DNA from: Papilionanthe hookeriana x Papilionanthe teres
Taxonomy: Eukaryota > Streptophyta > Magnoliopsida > Asparagales > Orchidaceae
Direction: 5' to 3'
DNA: 64,000 nt
NCBI GenBank assembly: GCA_022702705.1
Contig: CM040429.1
Location: 4,952,073 to 5,016,072, forward strand
Below, one piece after another: positions 34,661 to 49,600 of this stretch; positions within the stretch are counted from its first letter, which is position 1, and every line of letters starts with the position of its first letter. The translations under genes were made by a program, and so were the position numbers. The notes under the pieces are model-generated. The model saw only the letters and a list, made by a program, of their open reading frames with translations, was not told the DNA's origin and did not search any database.

Positions 34661-37600
34661 GTGAGTCCGATGAATTTTTTGTGAGTAGAGTATAGGAACA
34701 AACTCATAAGTCATAACATTATATTGAATTATTTTCTTTTGAATTAATTTGTAAAAAATGAAAAGACACAGGCCTTATTATACTAGTACACGTTGCTTTC
34801 ATGATTATTATTTACTTCAACTATCAACTAATTTCTACTATCTAATTTATTGATTGAAAATCCAGAGATATTTACAGTATTGTTCATTACTATAATTTGC
34901 TAGATGCTCTAATATGATGACTCCTTAATTTTTTGTTTTTAAGCACTCAGTTTTAACTAAAAAATTGCTCATTTCTTATTTCAAGAGCTATTTTCAGTTT
35001 TGTGAATTGCTATAGTAAGTGGCATGGTAAAAGTATCGCAATTTGATTTGTAGTTCTCAAATACTATCTTAGCATCCAACAAGTTGAGATCTTATTAATA
35101 GTGTAGTATAATAATTTATGCGTTGATGTACATTGGATAGAGTGAGGGATTGTCTTAGCCGCCTTCCGTGTGTATTGGTTGTCAATTTAATGTAGCAGAA
35201 ATTTTTGAGGTCGGTTGAATCCATCGAATCACCTTCATTTTATTTTTTATTTTTTGATAATTTGATGCCATGTTCTACTTGGGTGTTTATCAATTTACAA
35301 TTCATTATCTTCAATTTCTTGAGAACATCTTTTGAGTTAAGATTTGTTATCTGTTGATGATGCCTCCATAATTTTGTTTTACTTTTATCTCAAGTAACTT
35401 GGACATGAGCCTTATATTGGTGATTTGGCGATTTATTTGAACTCTTTGCATATGTGTAGATTTTTCCCTATAATGGTAAGATCATCTACGTACAAGCAAA
35501 ATAGTTAACTCTATTCTCATGCATCTTCATAAAAAGGGCATTAAACAAGGCCATTTTATTTGAAGTAGCAATCAACCATTGCATTCCATACCCTTTGTGT
35601 TGTTTTTAGGTAATGTAAAACTTTTTTTTTTCTTTAAATTTATAAACTAATGCTTCATGGACCCTTTTAAAATATCCCACTCATTGCTCTAGACTGTTTT
35701 GCTTACATGCTGTCATAAAGCCCATAAGCTTATTGATGGACATGGACTCAGGAGCATTTGACCGTTTAATAATTATTACAGTGTGTTTAAATTTGTCATT
35801 CATAGAGCATAAAATTTTTCTTATTACTCTTAACATCCTCCAAAGTTTCTCCATTCTTTCGTAGTTGATTAACCACTATTTGCACCTATGAAATAGTTCT
35901 CCATGTTCTTTGCCTTCTTTATTTGCAACCTTCAAATTCAATCTAGAATGTTTGAAGTCAAACTTTCTTTATTTTTTCCACACCTTTGTATGTCATTTGA
36001 ATTTTCTTGCTTGCTATATGAAGTAGATGTGCTTAACACCTTATTAGAATTAGCTGTATGTAATGCTTGGTGTATGAAGAAGAGTCCTGAAAGAGTCCTT
36101 GCGGGCCACTGGTAATTTATTTATCATCTGTTGAATTACATGTCTTCAAAACACTATTCATTAAAGGTCTCATTAACTCAGCCTAGGCCACATAATTGTT
36201 ATTTCGTCAAATCATTTTTGCACTATTCTCATGCCTTTTCTCCCATTGATTTTCAGTATCTCTTTAGCCATGAAGAGACTTCTCATCAGTGTAGGGACAT
36301 CTTGCTAATATATCATTGATAGTACAACAGGTTAATCCCATTTCCAAATATCTTGGGATCCAAACATGTCTTCATTTGATTAGTAAAATAATTTTAGTCC
36401 TCCTTCGTGAGAGGACACCCTTGTCGGTTCATGCCACTCGCCATCCTTTTTACGAATCTTTCTTTGATATCCATTTTGATTAACTTTTGAGTTAAGGATA
36501 GATGAAGAATCTCTCTTGCTTATTTTAAATTTTTTGCCCTTTAATTTGGTTGTACAAAATGAGTAGACATAAGACCTATTTATGTTAGCATATAGTGAGT
36601 TCTGAATTCTCATTAAACACATTTTTCAAATATCTCTTACGATTTAAATATTTACTTGAACATCTAGAGATTGCCTCGTCAATTTTTAGATTAGAATTAT
36701 CAAAATGCTCCAAGATAATGGTATGTATTTTTGATTTATTTTTCAAAATTGAGCATTGCTTGCCAATTCCATGACTTTCTTAAGAGTTTCTCTAATTTGT
36801 TGCTTGAAGTTATAAGGCATATTTTGGAAAATTGTGAGCTTAGTAGATTATGTTATTTGGTTATGTTATTTGGCTGGAAATATTTTGAAATTAATATGTA
36901 TTTTAAACTTAAAAAACATATTGAAAATCTCTAATAAATGATGATTTTATTTCAATATTGATCAGTGAAAGTTAAAATCATTGGTTTCAAAAACATGTTC
37001 TCCATTTTCAAATAGTCAGATGATTCATTTGATGTTTTTTTGAGTATGGGGTAAAGTAGATTAAAGTAGGTTTTGATACATTGGTGATAAAATCATTTTC
37101 AATCCAAAGTTTTTTTATAAGAGAACTTTCTATTATTTCACATTAAATATTTTTCACGCATTTTTCTTGCCCAGTGATGCTCTCACGTGCCATAAGAATC
37201 ATCCATTCCTATATGAGTCTAGATTGATGAACATTGCATCATTTGAAACAAAATCTTTCTTTGCTATGCTATAAGACCTAAAGATTCCTTGGAGATACAA
37301 ACTCGTTCTTGCTCAGTGATGATCTCATGTGCCATAAGAATCATTCATTTCTATATGAGTCGAGATTGACGAACATTGCATCATTTAAAACAATATCTTA
37401 AAGATTCCATGGAGATACAAAATGTATTGATCACTTTCATCTTTGTCTGATCATTGATTATGGTACTAGTTTCTAGGGAGTGTATAGCAAAAGGAAATAA
37501 CGTTTGTTCTAATACTACAGTGGTCAAATCTTTTCTCAAGTCATTAAGTTTTAGGGCTGACCACTTGTAGTTTCACGCCAACTTATCTAAACCAATCAAG

Positions 37601-40600
37601 TTGACTAAACATAACGTTCTCATGAGCTTAAAAACTTTGTTTTGCATATATTTCTGCTTATTTGATCTATTAGTTTAGTTTTGTCTTATGTTTTCTTAAA
37701 TTTAATTTGTATTATTATTATTATGTTCAGTAAGATTGTATTTCAGTTAACCTTGGATTTGATTTGTGTGATGTTCTATTTCATGCATTAGGCCTGTTGG
37801 AAAGTTCTCTCCTTTTCCTCTGCTGTTCCAACACTTTGGGGAAGATGGGGATGTTAGAAATGGCGGAGAATGGGATTCATGGGCTAGGAGTCAACTTGCG
37901 TCTGTGGGTTGTGATTTGCTGGGGAAATTTTCCATTTTGCAGGTTTGTGCTTTTAATTCTGATAATAGAGGTGTTGTTTGGAGTAAGTACTTCCTATCCT
38001 ACGTCCATATGTCAACATCATGAGAAAGGGGTAAATGTACTTTTTTTGTTGTTTCTTATTTACGCTTCACTATTAAATTGTGCATGGCATGGCAGCATTT
38101 TTTGAAGCTTTTAAAGCCATCCAATCACTTCCTAACTAAAGGTTTAACCAATGCAATCTAATGAAAAGTAATATGGGGTACAACAATCTAAAAGCAAAAA
38201 AATGCTGTAAGATAAGCACTGAGTGAAGAGTTTAAGGGCATGGTTGAGCGTTGAGTGTGCTAAACAATATGCATTAAGGCAAAGAACTGAAGAAGAAATC
38301 ATGGTATGAAAACAATATGTTAAGTGAAGTAACGCATACAGAACAATTTTGCTGATTTGTGGTGGTAAAAAAAAAAATGTCATTGCTATAGTTCACTTAA
38401 CTGCTGCTCCACCTCAGAATACAGAGATTAAAAACAAAGAAAATGCAAACCATTTTACTTACTGGTACTCAAGTCTAAGAATATTCTACGAGAAGTTTTT
38501 GATTTTGACTATTTCTTTCCTGTATGCATTGAAGCATAGAAACAACTTGAGCATCCTTTCTGACAAAATTTAGTTTCAAGCAAATTGATGGTGCTCAAAT
38601 TAATCTTATATATTGTTGGTTGCTTATAAGAATCTATACAAATTGTGATTATTAAAACTTGCCCGATTTAGGACTATTACACATACTAGTAAGGACAGAA
38701 CAATTGTGTATCTTAGACTTGAGGGCCATTTTTGTCTTATTCTCAAGGACACATGAACAAATACTTTAACGCTCAGAAAACCTCTTCGCGGCCTTGAAAG
38801 TCACATTCTTGATCCTTACTATAAACTTTTGTTTCTTCTTTGTTTACATCTTGCTTTGCACTTTGCTGGTGTTAATAGCACTTAACAATTAAATAATGCA
38901 CACAGTTGTCAGATTTGTCTCTGTTAGTATACATTGGAACTATCTTATTAATTGCTTGCTTGCAGTACCTTGAGTATGCAAAGGTAACATTAATGAAGAT
39001 AAAAGAATTCTGCTCAAATTCGGCCAAGACTACATCTTGGTGGTTATTTAGGCTATTTCTCCTTCGTCAGAGAGTTTTGGATGACTTGTCATCATCATTG
39101 TACAATCACCTGCAATTATTTAAGAATGAAGTCTTATCTCAATTTGGTGAGGTGAAGAATGTTGTTGATTATTGGGGTACCATGTTGAATGAACAAGAAG
39201 CTACGACAATTGCATCCATGGGACAAATAGAAGCAGGGATTGTAGAATATCATTATGGCAGAGTTGATTCATTGAGGTATTTTCATCAGTGCTTTTAATT
39301 TTTCTATACTTTTTTTAACAAAAAAATAAATTTATCGCTAATGAGGGCAACGTTTCCCCCTTTTTTGGGAGACATCAGCTCAAGCCTGAACTTGTTTCTG
39401 TGGATCCAAAATTAAGGCTAACATATAGTAGTTTAATTGCGATTTAATAAAATTTTCTCTAAGTTTTTAAGATTTTCTCCACAGATTATACTCTCGAGTT
39501 GTCTTTGTAATAATTGCGTTTTAACTTTATGAGCAAAGACTCTTCAATTTATCTATATTGTCTTACATAATTGATTACCAATGTTTAGACCTATCACACA
39601 TGGAAATCACATTAGCTTCTAAACCTATTAAAATTTTTATCAAATCTTAATAACTAAAAGTATAAATGATAAACTTGCTCTTCTAGTTCTAGGCACCCTA
39701 TTTAACTTCTAAGTTGTCTTTGTTGAGAACGATGGATAAGAAAAAAATGATTTTTCTCTTATTGCTTATAGTTAATAGATACATGTCATTATAAGTACAC
39801 TATTCTAGGGAGAAAAAGAAAAACTAGCCAACACTAAAATATGAAGAACATTTGCATCTTTACACCTTTGGCTAAAGTTTGCATTTAGAAATAATGAATC
39901 TCCTAATATATTTTTAAACATATTTGAATCCAAATGGAGCTATTTAGTCCTTCAATGCATTCATGTATCAGACTTCCTAAGATTTTCGGACATTCCATTT
40001 TTTAGCCAGCCAAGACTTCCTCTATATGTCTTAAATTGAAGTATATATATATATATGAAACTTTCAACCATTCTCTGAAACATTTTCCTGTTAATTGCTG
40101 GTTCTTTTTCTTCTCTGAATTTTTGATTTGGCTCAATAGGTTTTGCTATAGTTTTGCATCATGGCTTTCTATATTCCTTCAATTCTTGCGCAACATATCT
40201 CTAAATGAGATAAAAATGCCCTATTTTGTATAGCAGACTTCAATTCCAAGAAAATGCTTTAATTTCCTCGGCTCTTCCTCTTCAATTTTTTCGATCATAA
40301 ATTGTTCTAGACGTTGTTATTCCTCTTTCTCATTTTTGGTAATGATCCAATCAACATGTACAAGAATGTTTCTTACTCCCCCAATGTATGAATGTTTAAT
40401 GATGGGAATATATTCTCTTTGAATTTGTAGATATCATGTTCCTTTCATTACCATATCAAACCTCCCAACTCATGCTCTTAAGTTATGGCTTTAACTTTTA
40501 TAATGCTTTATTTGTTTTACACTCTTTGTTAATTGTTCCAGTTCCTTCAATTCCGAGAATAGTTCCCATATAAATATTTTGGTTTAGGTCTCCATATGAG

Positions 40601-43600
40601 AACGTTTTCATCTCAAAATCTTGTTGAGTTTGCCAATTAAAATGGGCTTCATATATTATTGTTTAGTTTTGTCTTTAAGGCAAAAGTATAATTCCTTGTG
40701 TTTGGGTGGTTACTTTTAGCAATCAATTTATCTTTCAAAATGGCTATTAAGCCTTGTATACGAAGGTAAAATCACATTTATGACCAATTACATGCTTCAC
40801 TTTAGGTTGATTGACAACCTCCTATGCATTTTTTTCCTTCAATGCATTGATCTTTTATTGTATCTTTCACTCTTTTCATAATATTGCCCTATATAAATTT
40901 TTTGGAATAGCGCATACTCACATTATAATTTCTATTGTGTGGGGAGAGTTGCTCAAGAGACACAAAATGGGATAATGGATACAATCATTATTTTGTGCAG
41001 GTTTTGTGATACCAGAATTTAACCACTAAGGGAAAAAATAAATAGTATTCTTGAAATCAAATAGGGAATCACACTAATGGAAAAAATAAATAGTATTCTT
41101 GAAATCAAATAGGGAATCACAATGATATAACTGAATTAGGAAATAATGACAAACACGACACACAAGCTAAACTAGGGTTGTATCCCAAAGTGTTGGTGGT
41201 CTTCTATGTGGGTTGAAAGGTGTGAGGTGGACTGGATGTGGTAGTAGGTGGTCAGAATGGGTATGATGGGATGCTAGAGCATGGTAGTTGCAGCAGGGAG
41301 GGGCTTATGTGTGTTGTGTGAGGGGTTGACAACAAGTAGGGGTGGTTGGAAAGATTGTGGACTGCAGTTAATAGCAAGGAGGGCGGCTAGTAAAGACGAC
41401 CAGGACAAGAAGACCACAAAACTGGAGATGGTAAGGGGTGGCTGGGTAGGATGACGATTTCACGAAACAATAAAGAAGGGGTTGGAATTAGTGTTGTAAA
41501 CGAGCTGAGCTTGAGTGAGCCCAGGCTTGGCTCGTATTCAAATCGTGTTTGAAATTGCTCTTGAATGGTGTGTCCGTGTTCGGAGTGATTTGCATATTTT
41601 TGTTTGTGTTCGACTCGAAATTGACTTGTTTAAAATAGTTATAAAAATAGATTTAGTGTGTCAGATTCGATCCCGCACCATTCATGCGCAATAAAAGACG
41701 TAAAACCACTTGACACAAGTTGTTATGATTTAAACATAGATATAAATATATATAATATATTATTATATAATTAATATTGATTCTTTTTTTGAGCTAAAAC
41801 AAGCTGATCACGATTGAACAAATGGTTGTTTGTGTTTGACTCGTTTATGTTTCGAGCTTAAAAAATTTGTTCGTGTTCGACGTAATTAACAAACTTAAAA
41901 ACAAGCTACTTCACTATCCGAACACGAGCTATTCGCGAACAATGAGTTTTTTTACAGCCCTAGTTGGAATAGATATTGCAACAAAGAGGAAGGGTTGGAA
42001 CAACAACGAAAAAAAAATGGAGGGTTGTAACAATGACGTCAATGAAGCGTAAGGATGGAACAATAACAAATGCGAAGATGGACTCGGACGTCGATGACAA
42101 CGAAGAGGAGGGAGAAGAAGGCGATGATGGCGGCAGGAATTGGAAAACAATCGTGACTAATTATTCGGGGTGGTTGCAACAATAATGGATGACTGCTATG
42201 TGGGAAGGATGTATTGCGGTAGAGGCAGGAAAATCACCACATCGGGAGCGAGTTACAGCCGGAGCATCATTCGACCCTTGGATACAATACTAAAAGGAAA
42301 AAAAAACAATGATTTCGACGATTGTCCCAAACAAAATTCGCAACAAAACTGACCTAGAACACTACAACAATAACCTATATAGACCCAGGGTAACTTAGAA
42401 TTAGGGCCCACTCCAGTTGGGTGGCAATCCCACATAGAGGAAGGATCGGTTTGTCTTCAAAGCTTCCCTTTCTGAATCGGTCGAAGCCTTGTTGTTGTTC
42501 CTGCGTTCGGTCTAAGGCCTGTGATTCCTGGGTTCGATTCTCGCTTGACGCAATTTTGTGCCCAACAACGGACACTATCATCAGTCTTTTGGGGTGGGGA
42601 AGCTTCGACCTCATATGTAGTATGGTGTCAGGTCGAGCACGCAGAAGGCGATGCAACCACTATAACTTCCTGTTATGTCTTGTATGCGTTGATATTTCAA
42701 AGCACATCCTAATGGAATAAGTGTTCATCTTTCTTTGGCACAACCTGAGCTGAAGTTGTATATAAACATAGATTTTTACAAAGTAACTCGAGCCATTAAT
42801 TTTGGGATTTGCTTCTTCCACTTGTACTCGGTTGGGCGCATCTGATAAACAAATTTGTCTCGAGGAGTTAACTCTGAAATGAAATCTATGGCATGCTTGA
42901 TAAATCTCAATAAAAACCACTTAAGTGGGGACCTGTCTTCTCTAGATGGACCTGGATCCCATTAGATGATGTTCTTTCCCTTAAAGCTCTTAAACTATTT
43001 TCAATGCCATGGTTCATCCTCTTGTCTAACAATCTGTGAATGGGTACACTGCTAAACTGAAATTAATACTCAACATTTGATCTTTTAGAAGTAACTTAAA
43101 AGCTTTTCATTTCCAACATGTTAAATCTCTCAGTAAAAGCAATTAAAGAGGTAAAAATATATATATGAAAATTCTGAAATTCTCTTAATCAAGGTTTTCA
43201 TATGTCTGGTGTGGGTTTCTCAAACTCATGACTTTTTTGGACAACCAATGTTACTTTTGTTGGAGGCTTTCTCATGGGCTCAACTTGAAGGATGTGCATA
43301 TCTCCGTCATGAATTGGAAGGTGGTATTCCTTCTTTTGGTCCCCACCTACTTTAGTGTCTACAGTTTTGTTGTCCAATTCTTTAACTGCTTCCTGCTCAG
43401 TGAAAGAGACCATACTCTAGTTTGAGCAAACTGATGCAATGTGTCCTATACTGTGGCACGTGACACATCTTGGTTTGGATATATTTGGGAATGCTGGTTG
43501 GCTCCACATGTTCTCCACTCTAAATTAGTTTCTCAGACAGGCTTGACTTGGATGCTCAATTGGGTGTACTCTTGCTGCTTGATCTTGGGATTAAACTCTG

Positions 43601-46600
43601 CTTGTAAGATGTGGCGGTCACCTGGTGATGTTTTCTTGAGAACATGTCCGGTTTATAATGAATTGGTAGGTACTTGTGCTTCATTTCTCATTTCATTTTT
43701 GACCATATGGTTATTTTGTTTTGTCCTTCCCGCTGAAGGAGGCGCTTTAAAGTTTTCTAACACAAAAACACGCTATTCTTTAGTTGGCGGTAGTTAGCTT
43801 TACTATTTTGTTTGATGGGACATCCTGGTACTCAAAGACACATTCCATTGCTCGGAGCTACTCGATGAACTTGTCCGGCTCTATGTGGCTGTCAAATAAT
43901 GGCAAGTCACCCTGTACTCTATAATTTCGATTTCTCCTCTAATATTCCTTACTAAATCTCCGGGGTATTGGTTCTTCATCATTGAAAACTGCTCTGCTTA
44001 AGGAATTCACTTCATTCTGATTAGGGGGGCCGATTTGGTAATCCTATGATTGGACTAGGTTTAAGATAGCTATGATGCCAAATGATATCAGAATTTAACC
44101 AATAACGATAGGAAAAATAAATATTACTACTGAAATCAAATTGAGAATTATAACTAGATAACTGAAATAAGAAATAATGGCAAACACAATACAAAAACTC
44201 AACTAGGTTTTATCCCAAAGGGTTGGCGGTCGGTTATGCGGGTTGGAAGGTGATAGTTGGATTGGAAGTGGTGGTAAGTGGTCGGAATGGGTAGGATGGG
44301 GTGTTGGAGGGCGGCGGTTGCAATAGAGAGGGGTTTCTGTTTGGTGGGTGACTTGGCGGCAGTGAGTAGGGGCGGTTGGAAATGTTGCGGACTGTAGCAC
44401 TCGACATTGTGGTGGGGGGGGGGTGGAGTTTGAAGACTATAAGAAACAATAAAGGAGGGGTTGGAATAGTGATGGAAGCAAAGAGGAGGGGTTGGATAGC
44501 AATGACAATGAAGTTGGAGGGCTGGAACAATGATGACATTGAAGAGGAAGGGCTTGGACAATGACAACTGCGAATATGGAGGTTTTGGACAGCGATGACA
44601 GCGAAGAGGAGGGAGGTGAAGGTGATGGAGGCGGTTGGAATTGCAGAAAAAATAACCGGGAATGACTATTCAGGGCAAGGAGTGATGTGAGAAGGATGTA
44701 GAGGGGTAGAGGAAGGATAATATCAACAATAGGAGCGAGATACAGCCGGAGCTCCACTCGACTCTCGAACACAACCCTAAAAGGGAGAAGCAAAGACTTC
44801 GACTTCCGTCCCAAACAAAACTCATACTAAACTGAAGTAAAACACTAATAACCTATATTGACCTAGGGTAACTTAGGATTGGGCCCCCTCCAGTTGTGCG
44901 GCAATACCACACATAGGAAGGATGGCCGGCTCTCAAGGATTGCTTTCTGAACTGGTTGCGGCCTTGCTCTAGCGTCCTGTCCAAGGCCTGCAACTCCAGC
45001 GTCCGGTTCACGCTTGACACAGTTTTGGCCTCAGCTGTGGACGCCCATGTCGTTTTGACACTTTTTCAACAACAATGAGAAGATAAATGCCCCTATTTGA
45101 TGAAGTTTAATAGATTGCTTGTGAAAATGAAGCTCAGAAATTCAGAATTTTCATTAACATGGTATATAGTGGTAATTTGAACTTGTTAGGCTGTTACAGT
45201 TCTTATGTACGACTGGGGAAATCTTATAGCCATAAGTCCAAACAGATTGTATGTAATGAATGCAAGCATAGTTATCGTTACAAATATTGGTTCAAGGACA
45301 TGCTAAGTGGCATTAGGAATACTTTCTTCTCGAGAGGGCAAATATGGAGCCAAAGGTCGTTCAATTGAGTAAAAGAATGATTCATCAAAATTCTAAACTT
45401 TTATTAGTGAAATGTTTCCCTTTGATAAAACGATGAAATATGATTTACTTTCAAAAGAGATTATACTAGTTAAAATGATAATGCTTTGGTAAATGTTTAT
45501 TTTTCTTTTTAGCAACATTATTTTATTGAGATGTGTTCATGCAAAATAATTCATGAATTACCCTTCTTTTATAAGTAAGATGCTAAGAATGGATCGAAGT
45601 TACTTTTTAACTTTTCTGACCTACATTTTTTAGTTTTTACTCAAAAAATGGTTTTAACCTGTGAAGTTGAAGATATGGATATTATTTCTAAGATTAAAAT
45701 TTTGTTTAATCTAGAATATCTATATCACATTTGTCAATTAAGTAGACATGTCATCGAGCTCTTAGAATATTGGGATGGTGGAGGGTTTATATATCATGGA
45801 TTAATTTAAAATAATGCAAACTTTTATTACTAATAGGAAAATGTACATTAGTGTGCTTTGGTAGTTCATAAACCACATATGGAAAATTGTTATATTTAAT
45901 CCTTTGAAAAGAGAAATTTTTATTATTTAAATAGGATGGTTGACCAAGTTAGAAGTGATGAAATCCAATGAACTCTTTGTTTGAAGAACAAATAAATGAT
46001 CATGATAATATTATTGTGACATTATTTTTAATTAGTTTTTGTTTCAATATCGAGTTTGTCTCTTTCTTGAGTAAGTTCAATCATCCTCCTCATATTTTGG
46101 TTCTGAAAAAACAAATAAAAAGTATGAAAAATTGAAACATATGTTAGATCTTTTGAGTTGTTGACTTGTTGGATTGAAATAAGGTTTGTTGGCAATCTTG
46201 GTTCATGAAGGATATTTATGAGTAAGAGAGGGTGTTGAAAATATTTCTCCTGGTCTTGCAGTTATAACACGAAAATTACTGTGTTGTATTGTTTTATGAG
46301 AATGCTGAGAATTCATTTAAACCATCTCGTTGCAGCATCATTAATTCCTTATACTTTGTTTTCTTCCCAACTTTGTTAAAGTAAAGTTTTAAGTGTGGCT
46401 TGAGGCTGAGTCAATTTTTCCCTGTGATTTTTGAGCGCCCATAAAACTGCCATGTATTGCATATGCTACCTTCAACTATCATATAAATAATTTACATTAA
46501 CGAAAGAACTACTGTTTTGTGCTTTCAAATCCAACCAACAATTATGCTTCCACTATTGTTGCGAAAAACTGTTGTCAAATATTTTGATTCTCTGGTTCTG

Positions 46601-49600
46601 CCTTTTGTAAATTTCACTAAAGAGTTTTGCACTACTTAAGATACGTTTTTTCTTTTTGATTGGCATATTCGATTGCAGGCCCCTTTTCCTAACATTTTTT
46701 ATGGGCTTCTTTTGGTCAAATGGAATATGCCATTGATTATAAATAATGCGATGTTTTTTACAGGTTGCATCTTGCACATGCTGCAGAGACATCTGGAACG
46801 GATGTTTCTGTTACTGGAATTCTTGGTTATCGGACAATCCATCAGGTGCCTTCTATAGTATGCTAATAGTTCAAGTTTTCTGTTCTTTTAATATTTTTCA
46901 TCATCATCAACATCTGATATTGGTAAGGCAATTAAATTGTTTTTTCATGTAGGTGGATGCAAAGCCTCAATTAGTACTTATTACTAAAGGTCAGCAAGCA
47001 AAGGGTAATAGAAGCTTAGAATCATTCTCTAAGGAGCAAAATGATGGTCAAGAAATGCTGGATCGACAAGAGAGATATGGTGTTGGAAACATTACAGGAT
47101 TATCGCGGGTGCAGTCAGATGATCATTCATGCAAAAATAGGTTGGATTTTGAATCTAATGGACATCACGAATGTGATATTTTGATGGCCCCGAGATTGAT
47201 CCAAGATGCAACTACTGTAGGAGCTAATGGAGAATTTGCTATCATTGGCAAGGGGCCGGTGCTAACTTTAATCCAACAAGCCATCATATTAGCACAATGT
47301 CTTCATCTTCAAAGAACCAAGCGTGATGATGAATTGTCAAGTATGCTGCTATTTTTTGAAGTGGTTTTAGTGGTTTTTACTAGCATTATTTTTCACGTTC
47401 TTGCTAAAATTTACTTGATGCTTCCCATGTCCTGTCCAATACCTGGGAAAATTCATTCCTTGTACTGCTCAACATCTTTGCGCTCGCGCGTGTGCATTTG
47501 AATTGGCTTTACCACCAAAAGCAGGATATGTGAAGTATCACTTTCCTGGTGGATAATCAGATTTGCTTTTTCGATGTGGCTTCTCTTAGCTTCAAACATT
47601 AAAATTAAAGTGCTATTTCCTCCCATTTATTGGCAGTCTTATGGGCTAATTTTCTTCAGATAATTTCCACATATGGTTCTTCTTGAATTTAGTAGAAAAT
47701 GAAAAGGCTACTTTTGGCTTTAAACAAAAAAAAAAAAAAAGGGGGAATGGTTGTCCTCCCAAATTTAGGGCATGTTAACCTAATATTTTTCTAGACTGCA
47801 TATTATATTTCCAGAAGTTGAGTTTTCATGGTGTTATGCACAACAAATTGTCTGCAATGTGATCATTCCTGTGATATTCTAAAGGAATGCTGTCTAACAA
47901 ATATTTCATGTCCTGTTCTAATGTTGTTGATATGTGCATAATACATGATATTATGTTGTTTGATTGGTTGTGTTTAAGTGACTTGTTATCTTTGAATGCA
48001 ATGCAATTTTCATTGTATTCTGCTTTCAACTCCCTTTCTTATTCTCCTAATAATTTCTTCTGTTAGTCTTAGTTTTTAACTTCTAAAATGCAGATTAATG
48101 AAAATAAAAGTAAAAGTCGTTTCTTATTCAATGGTTTTATCCTCAAGGTTTCGTGTTTAAATTCCTTTTAAATGTCTCATTTTTTCCTTTTCTGAATTTA
48201 GTTACTTTTCTGTCATGCATGTTTAGGGTGGGAAATGGCTCCATATATAGAAGCTATTGATTCTCAAGCCCAGTCTAATTACATTGTAAGCATAAACATT
48301 TCTCGTTACAAATTTCCTTTGCTAAAGTAATTAGTACTTTATTAAAGAAATATCATCTCTGTAAGGCTTTGTTTCTTTATGTCCTGGCATTACTTTTAAT
48401 GTTTGTGTATTTTTTTTTTTTGGTGGTATGGCTTTGGCACAGAGACACAACGAGAGAGAAAGCTGTGTGGATGGGGGAGGGGGGGGGGAGGGGGGGGTGG
48501 GGGAATTGGGGTGTGTGTTAAGGTGGTTGGTTTCCTTCCAGATCCCCTATTTAATAAACAATAATGGGGTGATGCCTACGTGTGATTTCTTGATGTTTCT
48601 TCTATTCATGCAAACCAATAAATTTGCTCAAATTATGAGAATATTATGAGGGTTTGGCAGCTGGAATGAAGGCATGTTGTCTTAGCAAGTTGTTGGATTT
48701 GGGATTGGTATGGGAATTTGACTACGTGAAGGTTTTTCAGATATGGAAGGCAGGTATATAACATTTTATTGTTGAAGTTGTGCTGCCTGATCTTTTATCA
48801 TAGGAGCGCCGAACTCTAGGCTTCTTTAATCGCTCATAATTGCAAGAAAATGGTCCTCTCTTCTGGCAATGTGAGCTCAAAAAGCTGCTTTAGAAAAAGC
48901 TCTTTGGTTTTATGTAATTGGTGTGGCATTTTGTACTTTTAACTGAGTTCAGACTAAGTGAAAGGGGAATTAGATGGAAAAAATAACGTGTTCCTCATTT
49001 TTGCTTCCAACCAACTATTAGTAATCTTGCTTTTTTTTCATTTCAATGACACATTGGCACTTACTTGCAACCAAACAAGCAGTAGCTATGCGCATTAGTA
49101 CTTCTTGGATTTATGACTAGGACTTGCTTATATGGGAAGTTTTAAGTGTAATTTTGTCTCTGATTCCTGGAGCGCGAGGGGAGATAAAAGTAAGAATACG
49201 ATAAAATACCAACATTACTTCATTGGGGAGGCTATCTGTTTTATTTTTTAAATAAAATTTTTACTATCAGTCATAGAGAAGGGTAAAACATCAAGTGTAA
49301 AAAAATGTTAATTGAAAATTTAGAAATAAAATTCACTTCCAATGCTAATATACGGCAATGAAGAAGAGCTATCTGCTTAATAAGAAGTGCCCTAGAGGTT
49401 CTCATTTAAAGCATCTATCAAATCTTGACTACATCCTTGCAACCCTCTTTAAAAAAAAAATAGAAGTTGAAGTGATATATTAGATTAGAAGCTAGTTGCA
49501 CAATTATTTAGCTTGAGTGATTTTGTTTATTGATAGTAAGCTGTAATTTTGGTTAGGCTCTAGAAGAACGTAGTTGAGTGCTATATCTTTGAAGAGAATG

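Larger units (their letters stand above)
41007..45051 (-). mobile_element. Non-autonomous gag-only LTR retrotransposon (intron 3)
   Basis: Two ~1-kb direct repeats (41007-~42580, enlarged by a MITE, and 44083-~45051) flank a ~1.5-kb interior. On the - strand the interior encodes only a Gypsy-type gag remnant. One part is DLPLFDSHIEPDKFIE with YQDVPSNKIVKL (~43795-44025, with in-frame stops). The other is a CCHC zinc knuckle CVTCHSIGHIASVC (~43424-43474). No protease, RT or integrase is visible. GTTTTG at 41001-41006 and 45052-45057 is a possible target duplication. Such gag-only elements depend on a full-length partner's enzymes. Confidence 0.75.

Noticed and set aside
34079..34714. Four - strand frames opposite TTC27-like exon 1
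   Set aside because: Shadows of a GC-rich coding exon; the + strand protein matches a known family.
41867..42720. Open frames over the 3' LTR of the gag-only element
   Set aside because: Cross LTR and MITE boundaries with low-complexity peptides; no domain.
44199..44814. His/Pro/Ser-rich - strand frames in the 5' LTR
   Set aside because: Arise from the LTR minisatellite; no matching protein type.
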